Shown: positions 17,528 to 26,202 of the stretch, one piece after another
How the letters are laid out: every line of letters begins with the position of its first letter
How positions within the stretch are numbered: position 1 is the first letter of the stretch
NCBI GenBank assembly: GCA_963716135.1
Contig: OY970289.1
Location: forward strand, 2,294,001 to 2,358,000
Length of the DNA stretch: 64,000 nucleotides
Source: CAVRAW01 sp963716135
GTDB taxonomy: Bacteria > Planctomycetota > Planctomycetia > Pirellulales > JADZDJ01
Direction: 5' to 3'
Translations under genes and position numbers: made by a program
Notes under the pieces: generated by a model
Told to the model about the DNA's origin: nothing
Databases searched by the model: none
The model's input: the letters and a program-made list of their open reading frames with translations, nothing else

Positions 17528-18841
17528 TCACGCCACCAAGGTCGGCACTGCATCGCCGGCGAATATCGTTTGTTCGCGATCGGGGCCGACGGAAACCACC
17601 TCCACGGGACGCCCGATCAACTCGCTTAAACGCTGCAAATAGCGGCGGGCGTTTTTGGGCAGATCGTCCATCTGCCGCGCTTCGGTGATTTCTTCCTCCC
17701 AACCAGGCAACGATTCGTAGACCGGCACGGCGGTGCGCAGGTCGTCCACGTGGCTGGGGAACTGCGTCACGCGGCGGCCGCCGATTTCGTAGGCCGTGCA
17801 GATTTTCAATTCCGGCAGTTTGCTGAGCACGTCCAACAACATCACCGCGACCGAATCGACTCCGCTGAGACGGGCGGTATACCGAGCGGCAACGGCGTCG
17901 AACCAGCCGCAGCGCCGCGGCCGGCGCGTGACCGTTCCATATTCGTTACCGCGCTCGCGGAGGTGCTGGCCGATTTCGTTTTCCTGCTCCGTGGGAAATG
18001 GACCGCCGCCGACGCGCGTGGAATACGCTTTCACGACGCCCAATACCTTGTTGATCCAGCGCCCCGGCACGCCGGAACCGCTGGGCACTCCCACGCCGGA
18101 GGAGTTGCTGCTGGTGACAAACGGGAAGGTGCCGTGATCGATGTCCAGAAGCGCGCCTTGGGCGCCTTCGAACAGGATTCGTTTTCCTTTTTCGACGGCA
18201 TCCAGAAGATACGCGTTGGTGTCGGCGACGTGGGGTTTCAGCCGAGTCGCGTAACCGCAGTACTCGGAATAGATGGTTGCCGGATCGAATGGCCCCACGC
18301 CCGTTTCGCTGGCGAAGCCGGCCAGCTCTTTGTTTTTGGCTTCGACGATGTGGTCGATGCGCTGTCGGAAGGAATCGCGGTACAGGTCGCCCAGCCGCAC
18401 GGCGTAACTGCGGCGCACCTTGTCGCTGTAGCAGGGGCCGATGCCGCGCATCGTGGTGCCGATGTTTTCGCCGCTGGAGCAGCTTTTATCCAGCACCCGA
18501 TCTTCGGCGATGTGCCAGGGAAAAATCACATGGGCGCGATCGCTGAGCATCAGGTTGGCGCCGACCTTCACGCCGCGCGCGACCAGGCCGTCGATTTCTT
18601 CCAGGATGCTCTTGGGATTGAGCACGACGCCGCCGGTGACGACGCACTGCACGCCGGGGGCCAAAATGCCGCTGGGGATGAGCGAGAGCTTGTACTTCTC
18701 GCCGGCGACCACGACGGTGTGCCCGGCATTGCTGCCCCCCTGGTAGCGGACGACGACGTCGTGCTGGCGGGTCAGCAGGTCGACGAGCTTGCCCTTGGCT
18801 TCATCACCCCATTGCAGACCGATCACGCAGGTAGCAGGCAC
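17528..18841 (-). CDS. purA: Adenylosuccinate synthetase
   Basis: PurA performs the first committed step from IMP to AMP, using GTP and aspartate. The N-terminal GLQWGDEAKGKLVD (P-loop and catalytic Asp), the RYQGGSNAGHTVV loop, RGIGPCYSDKVRR, EGAQGALLDIDHGTFPFVTS and the C-terminal GRPVEVVSVGPDREQTI are present. The length of 437 residues is normal for the family. It starts with MPATCVIGLQWGDE. Upstream to 19029 is a short divergent promoter region. It is followed by uppS after about 60 bases including a repeat. Confidence 0.96.
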   Translation of the reverse strand: MPATCVIGLQWGDEAKGKLVDLLTRQHDVVVRYQGGSNAGHTVVVAGEKYKLSLIPSGILAPGVQCVVTGGVVLNPKSILEEIDGLVARGVKVGANLMLSDRAHVIFPWHIAEDRVLDKSCSSGENIGTTMRGIGPCYSDKVRRSYAVRLGDLYRDSFRQRIDHIVEAKNKELAGFASETGVGPFDPATIYSEYCGYATRLKPHVADTNAYLLDAVEKGKRILFEGAQGALLDIDHGTFPFVTSSNSSGVGVPSGSGVPGRWINKVLGVVKAYSTRVGGGPFPTEQENEIGQHLRERGNEYGTVTRRPRRCGWFDAVAARYTARLSGVDSVAVMLLDVLSKLPELKICTAYEIGGRRVTQFPSHVDDLRTAVPVYESLPGWEEEITEARQMDDLPKNARRYLQRLSELIGRPVEVVSVGPDREQTIFAGDAVPTLVA

Positions 18842-18975
18842 GGTGAACCTCGATGTTGCGGAAAATAGGCGCGCGTTGCAATTGAGATTCTAAAGCTGCG
18901 ATTCGGCGACGGTCAACCTGTCTTGAGTCGCGCTCGACAATCCTCGGTGGAACGATTGCCGTCTGGCACACGACC

Positions 18976-18981
18976 TATACT
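18976..18981 (+). promoter_or_regulatory. Possible -10 box for the His-rich gene
   Basis: TATACT lies about 50 bases upstream of the start at 19030. The best upstream match (TTGCCG or GATTGC) is poorly spaced or poor in sequence, so only the -10 is credible. The leader then carries GAGGG close to the ATG. Confidence 0.3.
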
Positions 18982-19029
18982 TCCAACGACTACTTTTCGG
19001 ATCGTGTTCTTGTTTTTTCGAGGGCAACC

Positions 19030-19524
19030 ATGACCCATCGCCGGGCAAGCTTCGTTGGCATATTTAGCGCCTTGGTCGCGCTTTCGATGTATTCATTCGC
19101 TTTTGGGCACGGTGGCGGAGGCCACGGCGGCGGACATGGCGGAGGCCATGAGCACGAACACGAGCATGCGCATCATCACGAGCATGAGCACGAACATGAG
19201 CATGAACACGCTCATCATCACGAGCACGAACACAATCACGACCACCATCACGATTGGGCCGGCGATTGGGGCGGCTGGGGCTGGGGTGGCTGGGGCGGGT
19301 GGGGCAGCGATTGGGGCGGCAACACCATCGTCGAGCCCACGGCAGAAACCACTGAAATAGTTTCTCAGCCCAACAATTCCAACGGCAACGGACCGCCTGT
19401 TCAGTTCAACGTTTATCCCAACGGCGCCGCGCCCGCCGGCGCATCGCCAGAGGCTCGGAGCGGCAACCTCAATTCAAATTCCAATTCGGCGCCCGGCAAT
19501 CCGCCTGCGCCGAATTCGCGTTAG
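19030..19524 (+). CDS. Exported histidine- and glycine-rich protein
   Basis: I recognise no family. The 164 residues begin with a signal peptide (about 1-27, ending SMYSFAFG), followed by GGGG/HGGG runs and then a block of alternating His and Glu (HEHEHEHAHHH type, residues about 40-76) suited to binding Zn, Ni or Cu. A Trp/Gly segment (WGGWGWGGWGGWG) comes next, then an Asn/Pro-rich, low-complexity tail. It likely works outside the inner membrane as a metal buffer or matrix component; that is inference. The adjacent downstream gene has the same leader and glycine start, so the two are paralogues. Confidence 0.7.
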   Translation: MTHRRASFVGIFSALVALSMYSFAFGHGGGGHGGGHGGGHEHEHEHAHHHEHEHEHEHEHAHHHEHEHNHDHHHDWAGDWGGWGWGGWGGWGSDWGGNTIVEPTAETTEIVSQPNNSNGNGPPVQFNVYPNGAAPAGASPEARSGNLNSNSNSAPGNPPAPNSR

Positions 19525-19557
19525 TACGAAATTCGTTCTTCAACATCGAGGATAAAA

Positions 19558-19950
19558 ATGACTCAACGCTCTTCACAATTCATACTGCTTGCGGTGACCG
19601 CTCTGTCGCTTTCGGCATACTCGCTTGCTTTCGGCAGAGGCGGTGGGGGAGGGCACGTTGGCGGAGGCGCGCACGAGCATGCGCGACCGGAACAACGGGC
19701 GCCTGAAACGGCGACGCAAGCCAATCACGAAAACCCGGTCGAGGCCAATCGCGCTGAAAACACCAACAACAACCGCGAGCAGGAAGTGCTACGCCACGAC
19801 ATTGTGAATCCGTACGTGAATCGCGCCGAAGCGAATCGGTACGACGCGGCCTATTGGAATCGAGAGGGCTATTGGGGCTGGGGCGGCTTCGGCGGAGACG
19901 GTTGGACCACAAACAGCCCGCCGCCGAATGCGCAGCCGTCGACGCCGTAA
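19558..19950 (+). CDS. Exported glycine-rich protein, paralogue of its upstream neighbour
   Basis: The 130-residue product shares with the gene before it the start MTxR, the signal peptide ending in AFG and a GGGGG stretch, but has only a short HEHARPEQ remnant in place of the long His/Glu block. It continues with an Asn/Glu-rich part, then YWNREGYWGWGGFGGDGW and a Pro-rich end. GAGG sits six bases before the ATG. The 33-base gap suggests one transcript. Function is unknown; a metal or surface role is only suggested by the neighbour. Confidence 0.65.
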   Translation: MTQRSSQFILLAVTALSLSAYSLAFGRGGGGGHVGGGAHEHARPEQRAPETATQANHENPVEANRAENTNNNREQEVLRHDIVNPYVNRAEANRYDAAYWNREGYWGWGGFGGDGWTTNSPPPNAQPSTP

Positions 19951-20005
19951 AACGCGCCTCGCAAGCGACGCGGCCAAAAAAGACCGCGCTACCGAAAGCG
20001 TCTGA

Positions 20006-20503
20006 TCAGCCGCGGGGGAATTGGCGGCAGTATTCGTACACGGCCATCGCCACCGCGGTGTGCACGTTGTACGCAAACGGCAGGCCGTAAACTGGGATTT
20101 CGACGACCCGGTCGATCACCGCCAGCTCTTCCTCCGTCAGGCCTAAGCGCTCGTTGCCGACCACGAGTGCCGTGCGGCGCTCGAAATGGAAATCGGGGAG
20201 CGGTTGCGAATTGGTGGTTTGCTCCAGGCCGACGAGCTGGTAGCCCTCGCTCTTGAGATGTTTCAGCACCGGCGGCAGCGTGCGGTGGATTTCCAGCGGC
20301 ACGGTGTCGGCGCCGTCGCGCGCGATTTTATCGATCAGTTTGGCGTGGCCACAGCCGATCACGCGCTCGACTCCCGCGCAGCCGGCCAGGCGGATAATGT
20401 GCGACAGATTGACATTGCTCCGCAAAGGGGCGCACGCAATCACCAGTTTGCGCGGGCGATCCAGCGGCGAGGGGGGTTTGTGGCGCTGATGTTCGAAAGG
20501 CAT
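20006..20503 (-). CDS. SpoU/TrmH family RNA 2'-O-methyltransferase
   Basis: This 165-residue SPOUT enzyme methylates ribose in tRNA or rRNA using SAM. Motif 1 is SNVNLSHIIRLAGCAGV, motif 2 is ALVVGNERLGLTEEEL and motif 3 is EIPVYGLPFAYNVHTAVAMA, where most relatives have SLNVS and this one has AYNVHT. It lacks any N-terminal RNA-binding extension. The target nucleotide cannot be told from sequence. Its start codon is directly abutted by a repeat (20504-20545) and it is divergent from the thioredoxin-like gene. Confidence 0.85.
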   Translation of the reverse strand: MPFEHQRHKPPSPLDRPRKLVIACAPLRSNVNLSHIIRLAGCAGVERVIGCGHAKLIDKIARDGADTVPLEIHRTLPPVLKHLKSEGYQLVGLEQTTNSQPLPDFHFERRTALVVGNERLGLTEEELAVIDRVVEIPVYGLPFAYNVHTAVAMAVYEYCRQFPRG

Positions 20504-20545
20504 GGAAGGTAGAAGAGGAGAAGAGCAGAAGATGAGAAGAGGAGA
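20504..20545. repeat. GA-rich repeat directly before the methyltransferase gene
   Basis: The plus strand carries GGAAGGT, AGAAGAGG, AGAAGAGC, AGAAGATG, AGAAGAGG units with no gap before the start codon at 20503. On the mRNA of the minus-strand gene it gives a CU-rich leader. It is a looser relative of the AGAAGGC repeats. Confidence 0.6.
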
Positions 20546-20603
20546 TCGGTGTTGATTGCGGCTATTTTAGCACGGTAGACTCATTGTGTCGCAAAGCAGT
20601 ATT

Positions 20604-20667
20604 TCACCGCAAAGATGCAAAGACGCGGAGAAGAAAATGCAGAAGGCAGAAAGCAGAAGGCAGAATT
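20604..20667 (+). repeat. Composite of ACCGCAAAG-type and AGAAGGC repeats
   Basis: The first half (ACCGCAAAGATGCAAAGACG) resembles the arms at 1944-2114, and the second half is AGAAGGC, AGAAAGC, AGAAGGC. The junction contains GGAG (20627-20630) followed six bases later by an ATG (20637), which can act as the start of the thioredoxin-like gene. Confidence 0.75.
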
Positions 20668-21186
20668 GTTATCCGCGGCTAGTCGCCGCGACTCTTCTAA
20701 TGGCGATTCTCGCTGTGGATGCGCGGGGTGGATTCGAACGCGCCGGCGGTGAAGGTGCAAGTGCTGGATTATGATGGACTCCAGAAATTGATTGCGGCGC
20801 AGACGGGGAAGGTGGTGGTGATGGATTGCTGGGCGACTTCGTGTGCGCCGTGCATCAAGGAGTTTCCCAATCTGGTGGCGCTGCACAAAAAATATGGTCC
20901 GGGCAAGGTCGCGTGCATTTCGCTGAGCTTCGATTTCGACGGGAGCGACAAGCTGGAAGAGGTGCTGCCGCCGGTGCAGAAGTTTTTAGAGCGCCAGGGG
21001 GCGACGTTCGACAACGTGCTCAGCAGCACGCCCTCGGATGAGCTGTGCAAAAAGCTGGAGATTCCATCCATCCCGGCGGTGTTTGTGTACGACCGGCAAG
21101 GGAACCTCGCGAAGAAGTTTGAAGGGGCCAAGGCGTACGATGGAGTGCCGGAACTGGTGGAGAAGTTGGTAGGCGGTGGACGGTAG
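20637..21186 (+). CDS. Exported thioredoxin-like protein, one frameshift
   Basis: The body is a thioredoxin fold of the TlpA/ResA type: KVVVMDCWATSCAPCIKEFP carries the CAPC redox site, and IPSIPAVFVYDRQGN gives the cis-proline loop. The signal peptide (LVAATLLMAILAVDARG) lies in a different frame; adding one G to GGGG at 20725-20728 joins it to VDSNAPAVKVQVLDYDGLQ. I start at the ATG at 20637, which has GGAG six bases upstream. Both lie inside an intergenic repeat, so the first residues (MQKAESRRQN) are repeat-encoded. Without the repair the gene would begin at 20719 as a leaderless protein. The substrate is unknown. Confidence 0.75.
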
Positions 21187-21264
21187 GCGCGCTCCGCTTC
21201 GCAGACTTCGCTTCGCGGCTAAACATGAGTTGACCCGCAACCGCGGCGGCGGCGTAGGAAACAT

Positions 21265-23154
21265 ATGACTTCACGCGGCCGCAATGTGTTCTCGCTGCTG
21301 CTGGTCCTGCTGTTGGCGGCGGCCACGGTGTGGGCCATCTCGATCAAGCCTCTGCCCCCGGCCGATTTCACGTTCGTCAACAACACGGAAATCAAGTCGG
21401 TCGATCCCGCGCTGGTGATCGGCCAGCCGGAGATGCGCGTGATCATGGGCATCTTCGAAGGGCTGGTAAATTGGGATCCAAAAACGCTGGAACCGATTCC
21501 CGGAGTCGCCAAGAGCTGGGAGATCTCGCCCGATCTGCTGACGTATACGTTTCATTTTCGCGACGACGCCAAGTGGACCGACGGCACGCGGGTGACGCCG
21601 GAGGATTTTCTGTGGCAATGGCGGCGGACGCTCGACCCGCGCACTGCCAGCGAATATGCCTACCAACTTTGGTACATCGCGGGGGCGGAGCGCTACACGA
21701 ATCAGGAAATCCATCCCGGCGACCATGTGGAGATCGAATTGCACGAACGGGAAGCCGACGCGTTGCCGTTTGCGCGGGGGAAAGTGCTGCGGGGCAAGCT
21801 GCTGGAGGTGGTCGAAGCGGCGAAGAGCAAGCCGATTTACAAAGTGGAAATCGATGGCAAGCCGCGGTGGTTTCAGCAGGTGCTGACGCGGGATTTGGCA
21901 ACCTGGTCGCCGCCGCAGGCGCCGGAAGTGCAAGCTAAAAGGATCGATCCCTGCGCGATCGTGCTGTTGGATTTCGCCGAGGTGGGGGCGAAAGCGCACG
22001 ACGATCACACGCTCGAGGTGAAGTTGAAATCGCCCACGCCCTACTTTTTGCAACTGACGGGCTACTATCCGCTGTTCGCGACGAATCGCCGCTGCGTGGA
22101 AACCTACGGCTATCCGGCATGGACGCGGCCGGAGAATATCGTCTCCAATGGCGCCTTCCGCCTGCAAAGTCGCCAGGTGCGGCAGCGCACGCGGTTGGTG
22201 AAGAGCGAGAATTATTGGAACGCGGCCAACGTGCGGCTGAATACGATCGACGTGCTGCCGGTCGAATCGCAGACCACGGCGCTGAATTTGTATCTCACCG
22301 GCCAGGTCGATTGGATACCCAAGGCGCCGAATACGATCGTGCCGGAACTGTTGGCGCAGAAACGGGACGATCTGTTCCCCAGGCCGCAGATGACGATCTA
22401 TTTCTACCGTTTGAACTGCACCAAACCTCCGCTGGATAAGAAGCTGGTGCGGAGGGCGCTGGCGCTGGCGGTGAACAAGCGGCAAATCGTGGAAGGCGTG
22501 ACGCGCGGCGGAGAGGTTCCTGCCTCGAGTTTTGTGCCGTCGGGACTGACCGGGTACGAGCCGGCCACAAGCGAGCCGTACAATCCCCAACTTGCGCGAA
22601 AATTGCTGGCCGAGGCGGGCTATCCCGGCGGGCGCGGTTTTCCAAAGCTGGAGATTTCATACAACACCGATGAAGGGCATCAGTCGATCGCCGAGTTGAT
22701 TCAGGCGCAGTGGAAGGAGAACCTGGGCATCGACGTCGGCTTGCAGAACATGGAATGGAACGCCTATCTGGCGGCGCAGCGGAATCTGCAATATCAGGTG
22801 AGCCGCGCCGGTTGGGTCGGCGACTATCTCGACCCCAACACTTTCTTGGACATGTGGATGACCGACAACCCAAACAATCAAACCGGCTGGTCGAACAAGA
22901 AGTACGACGCGCTGATCGTCGCGGCGGGCAAGGAACCGGACGCGGCGAAGCGGATGAAAATTTTGCAGCAGGCGGAAGCGATTTTGTTGGATGAGTTGCC
23001 CGTGATTCCCTTCTACTATTACGTTTCGACCAACATGGTGCGGCCGTACGTGAAAGGGTTCTATCCCAACCTGCTCGACGTGCATCCGCTGGACGCGATT
23101 TGGATCGACCAGGCGGAAAAGGAAAAGTTTCTGAAGGCAGGAGGCCGCGGTTGA
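21265..23154 (+). CDS. ABC transporter peptide-binding protein (SBP family 5)
   Basis: This OppA/DppA-type periplasmic binding protein captures oligopeptides or similar solutes. A signal peptide (VFSLLLVLLLAAATVWA) is followed by SVDPALVIGQPEMRVIMGIF, the family stretch SWEISPDLLTYTFHFRDDAK and the C-terminal INDE-like region. It has 629 residues against the usual 530-560. Residues about 147-238 are an insertion between the GAERYTN and VGAKAHDDHTLEVKL segments. Its stop overlaps the start of the first permease gene (TTGA), so translation is coupled. Confidence 0.9.
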   Translation: MTSRGRNVFSLLLVLLLAAATVWAISIKPLPPADFTFVNNTEIKSVDPALVIGQPEMRVIMGIFEGLVNWDPKTLEPIPGVAKSWEISPDLLTYTFHFRDDAKWTDGTRVTPEDFLWQWRRTLDPRTASEYAYQLWYIAGAERYTNQEIHPGDHVEIELHEREADALPFARGKVLRGKLLEVVEAAKSKPIYKVEIDGKPRWFQQVLTRDLATWSPPQAPEVQAKRIDPCAIVLLDFAEVGAKAHDDHTLEVKLKSPTPYFLQLTGYYPLFATNRRCVETYGYPAWTRPENIVSNGAFRLQSRQVRQRTRLVKSENYWNAANVRLNTIDVLPVESQTTALNLYLTGQVDWIPKAPNTIVPELLAQKRDDLFPRPQMTIYFYRLNCTKPPLDKKLVRRALALAVNKRQIVEGVTRGGEVPASSFVPSGLTGYEPATSEPYNPQLARKLLAEAGYPGGRGFPKLEISYNTDEGHQSIAELIQAQWKENLGIDVGLQNMEWNAYLAAQRNLQYQVSRAGWVGDYLDPNTFLDMWMTDNPNNQTGWSNKKYDALIVAAGKEPDAAKRMKILQQAEAILLDELPVIPFYYYVSTNMVRPYVKGFYPNLLDVHPLDAIWIDQAEKEKFLKAGGRG

Positions 23155-24068
23155 TCTGGTTTTTGTTGAAACGGCTGCTGTGGATGCTCGCCACGTTGTG
23201 GGCGGTGTTCACGGTGTCGTTTTTTTTGATGCACGCCGTACCCGGCGGCCCCTTTAGCAGCGAACGCAAGCCGCCCGCCGGGGTGGAGGAGATGTTCGCC
23301 CAGCGCTACAACCTCGATCTGCCCGTGTATCAGCAGTATTTGATCGAGCTGGGCAAATATTTGCGGCTCGATTTCGGCATGAGCTATAAGATGGCCGACT
23401 TTTCGGTCAAAGAGGTGATCGCGGCGGGGCTGCCGATATCCGCCACGCTCGGAATTTTGGCGCTGGTGTTTGCCTTGACGTTGGGGCTGACGGCGGGAAC
23501 CGTTTCGGCCGTGCGGCGCGGCGGCAAGCTCGACTTCGCGCTCATGTCGCTGGCGACCGTCGGCATCGCGGTGCCGAATTTCGTGGTGGCGGGGCTCTTG
23601 ATCATGCTGCTGGTTTTCATCTGGCCGGTGTTTCCGGCGGGCGGATGGGGCGGCGTCGGACACGTGGTGTTGCCCGCGGTCTGCTTGGGGGCGGCCTATG
23701 CGGCGGAGATCGCGCGGCTGGTGCGCACCGGATTATTGGACGTGCTGCATCAGGACTACATCCGCACGGCGTACGCCAAGGGGCTGAGCACGCCGGCCGT
23801 GGTGCTCAAGCACGGGTTGAAAATGGCCATGCTGCCCGTGGTTTCGTTCTTGGGACCGGCGGTGGCGGGCATTCTCACCGGCTCGGTGGTGATCGAGTAT
23901 GTCTTCGCCATTCCCGGGCTGGGGTATCACTTCGTGCAATCGGCCACGCAGCGCGATTACACGCTGGCGATGGGCCTGGTGATGCTCTACACCGCGCTGC
24001 TTTATGCGATGAACACATTGGTGGATGTGATTTACACGCTGTTGGATCCGCGCGTGAAATTGAATTGA
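23151..24068 (+). CDS. ABC transporter permease, OppB/DppB type
   Basis: This is one of two inner-membrane permeases of the importer. It has six predicted helices, an N-terminal LIWFLLKRLLWMLATLWAVF, and the EAA loop EIARLVRTGLLDVLHQDYIR with TAYAKGL that contacts the ATPase. I set the start at TTG 23151 because AGGAGG lies six bases upstream and the codon overlaps the binding-protein stop (TTGA). That gives 305 residues, normal for DppB. The longer frame upstream lies inside the binding-protein gene. Confidence 0.93.
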   Translation: MIWFLLKRLLWMLATLWAVFTVSFFLMHAVPGGPFSSERKPPAGVEEMFAQRYNLDLPVYQQYLIELGKYLRLDFGMSYKMADFSVKEVIAAGLPISATLGILALVFALTLGLTAGTVSAVRRGGKLDFALMSLATVGIAVPNFVVAGLLIMLLVFIWPVFPAGGWGGVGHVVLPAVCLGAAYAAEIARLVRTGLLDVLHQDYIRTAYAKGLSTPAVVLKHGLKMAMLPVVSFLGPAVAGILTGSVVIEYVFAIPGLGYHFVQSATQRDYTLAMGLVMLYTALLYAMNTLVDVIYTLLDPRVKLN

Positions 24069-24075
24069 GGCTTTC

Positions 24076-25211
24076 GTGCCGCCGACCGCCGAATTATCGC
24101 CGACGATCGAACCGTTGCAGCGGGACGCCGTGCTGCGGGAAGCACAGGCCCTGCGAGGGGAATCGCTGGCGCGTGATGCCTGGCGGCGGTTGCGGCGAAA
24201 TCGGCTGGCGATGGCGTGCCTGGTGTTTCTGATCGTGATTTCGGCGCTGGCGCTGCTGACGCCGCTGTTGCCGCTGCAATCGCCCTACATGGTCGATACG
24301 CCGCGATCCTTCGAGCCCCCCACCGCGCGCCCCCTGTTTGTCGAGACGATCAAGCTCGATCAACCGGCTGCGGATGCGTCCGCGCCCGCGTCGCAGGCCG
24401 ACTGGATCAACAAACAATTTGGCAGTCTTAACCCGGTGAATCGCTGGCTCGTGCAAATGCGCGTGAAGTTGTTCGGCGCGTGGTCGCTCAACAGCCTTTG
24501 CGGGCGCGATGAATTGGGGCGCGACCTGTTGGCCCGCGTGTTTTGGGCGCGCGAGTTTCCCTGATGGTGGGCCTGGTCGCCACGCTGGTTTCGCTGGTGA
24601 TCGGCGTTTCGTACGGCGCGGTGGCGGGATATTTCGGCGGATGGGTCGACAACCTGATGATGCGCATCGTCGACGTCCTGTATTCCATTCCATTTATCTT
24701 TGTCGTGATTTTCCTGGTCACGATTTTGGGCGAGCCGGCGATCAAGGCGCGGCTGGAGCGAGTTGGCATCGATCGCATCACGATTTTTTATATCGTGGTC
24801 GGCGCGATTTATTGGTTGACCATGGCGCGAGTGGTGCGAGGACAGGTGATCTCGCTGAAAAACGAACTGTTCGTCGAGGCGGCGCGCACGATCGGGGCGG
24901 GCCGATTGCGGATAATTTTTCGCCATCTGGTGCCCAATTTGATGAGCGTGGTGATTGTGTACCTCACGCTCACGATTCCGCAGGTGATGTTGTTCGAGGC
25001 GTTTCTTTCTTTTTTGGGCCTGGGCGTGCAAGCGCCGGCGGTATCTTGGGGATTGCTGGCGAACCAGGGTTTCCGCGTGATCACGCCGGTGAAAATCTAT
25101 TGGTGGCTGTTCGTATTTCCCAGCGTTGCGCTGGGGTTGACGCTCTTTGCGCTCAACTTTTTGGGCGATGGGCTGCGCGACGTGCTGGATCCGCGATTGA
25201 AGAACAGGTGA
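24076..25211 (+). CDS. ABC transporter permease, OppC/DppC type, one frameshift
   Basis: This is the second permease of the importer. The N-terminal part includes DAWRRLRRNRLAMACLVFLI and CGRDELGRDLLARVFWG. After a break at the GGG at 24545-24547 (adding one G restores the frame) it continues ARVSLMVGLVATLVSLVIG and the EAA loop RVVRGQVISLKNELFVEAAR, ending FALNFLGDGLRDVLDPR. The repaired length is about 378, longer than DppC (about 300) because of a periplasmic loop after the first helix (residues about 75-140). No ATPase gene follows, so the energising subunits must be encoded elsewhere. Confidence 0.92.
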
Positions 25212-25429
25212 TGGGCTCCCCCCCGCGTTCGGCTGGAGTCTCCGCCGCGCGGCGCTGTCAATTTGGCAGCAATCGTGGGCAAATTCGAATTGCCGTGCTG
25301 GCAAAGTCGAATGATGTTTGCCCATTCCACCAAGAACTGTACACTACGCGGCCGAAATCGAAGGCTCCGCCGCCGACGCCGGCAAGTTCGTCTGCCCCGT
25401 GCGCGAAAAAAGTAATGGAGGACTTCTCT

Positions 25430-25846
25430 GTGAACTCGACACGACGATTCTTCATTGCTGCGTTAATTGTCACCGGCGTGCTGACATGCTCGTTCGCTTT
25501 TGCAGGGGGCGGAGTGCGCGTGGGAATCGGCATCGGTGTGCCGCTGGGCTATTACCATCCGTATCCGTACTACGCTTATCCGTACCCATACCCGTACTAT
25601 TATCCGTATCCGTATTACGCGGCGCCGGTGCCGGTTGTCGTTGCGCCCGCGTACGTGCAACAGCCGGTGTATGGCGGGCCTCCGCCGGGCGGATACACGC
25701 AGCCGGCGCCTGCAGTGCAGAACAATTACTCCAGTCCGCAGCCCACGTATCAGGCGGCTCCGGCTTCATCCGGCCAGCAGCCGAGTTTTCTGCCGCCAAG
25801 CTCTTCCAGCGTTCCGCCGCCGCCAAAGCCCATCGCGGGCTCATGA
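25430..25846 (+). CDS. Exported tyrosine/proline-rich protein
   Basis: I recognise no domain. A signal peptide (FFIAALIVTGVLTCSFAFAG) is followed by VRVGIGIGVPLGYYHPYPYY, then runs of YPYP and YYPYPYY and a Pro/Gln/Ser-rich tail ending PPPPKPIAGS. Total is 138 residues. I use GTG 25430 because GGAGG lies eight bases upstream (25417-25421); an ATG at 25415 overlaps that site. Such tyrosine-rich secreted proteins are common in planctomycetes and may be wall or matrix components, which is inference. It ends tail to tail with, and slightly overlaps, the next minus-strand gene. Confidence 0.7.
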   Translation: MNSTRRFFIAALIVTGVLTCSFAFAGGGVRVGIGIGVPLGYYHPYPYYAYPYPYPYYYPYPYYAAPVPVVVAPAYVQQPVYGGPPPGGYTQPAPAVQNNYSSPQPTYQAAPASSGQQPSFLPPSSSSVPPPPKPIAGS

Positions 25847-26200
25847 TCTTGTGGCGGTCGGGTTTTCATCAGGTTTTGCCGATGCTTGACGGACGACGCC
25901 GTGCGCCAGCCAGGCGATAAACCAATACAGCGCCGACAACGGGAGCAGCAGCCCTACGAGCGACGCCGTGAAGTAGTCGCGCATCAAGATCAACAGCGGC
26001 GGTTCGTTGCTCTTTGGAATGGTGCGCTGAACCGGGCCGGTCGTGCCGCTTTCATTCGCCGCTTCGGCCCGCCAGCGATTCCATTCGGCTTCGGCGGCAG
26101 GGGTGCTCATATCCGAAAGCACACGGGCGCGGTAGGCAAACATTCCGCCGACGATCGCCGTGAAGAGCACCAGATACGCTGCCAGCCAGAATTTGAACAT
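25841..26200 (-). CDS. Small membrane protein of unknown function
   Basis: The 119 residues hold an N-terminal helix (FWLAAYLVLFTAIVGGMFAY), a polar 45-residue loop and a second helix (SLVGLLLPLSALYWFIAWLA). No family is recognised. It begins two bases after the rdgB stop, so it is probably translated with that gene. Its end overlaps the convergent Tyr/Pro-rich gene by six bases. Confidence 0.6.
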   Translation of the reverse strand: MFKFWLAAYLVLFTAIVGGMFAYRARVLSDMSTPAAEAEWNRWRAEAANESGTTGPVQRTIPKSNEPPLLILMRDYFTASLVGLLLPLSALYWFIAWLAHGVVRQASAKPDENPTATRS

Positions 26201-26202
26201 GG

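Noticed and set aside
21271..22590. Long minus-strand frame opposite the peptide-binding protein
   Set aside because: Its composition is Arg/Gln/His-rich shadow sequence and it overlaps a clear SBP family gene.
24541..24550. Programmed frameshift in the permease gene
   Set aside because: No slippery heptamer followed by a pseudoknot is visible, and the same GGG-run error recurs in unrelated genes.
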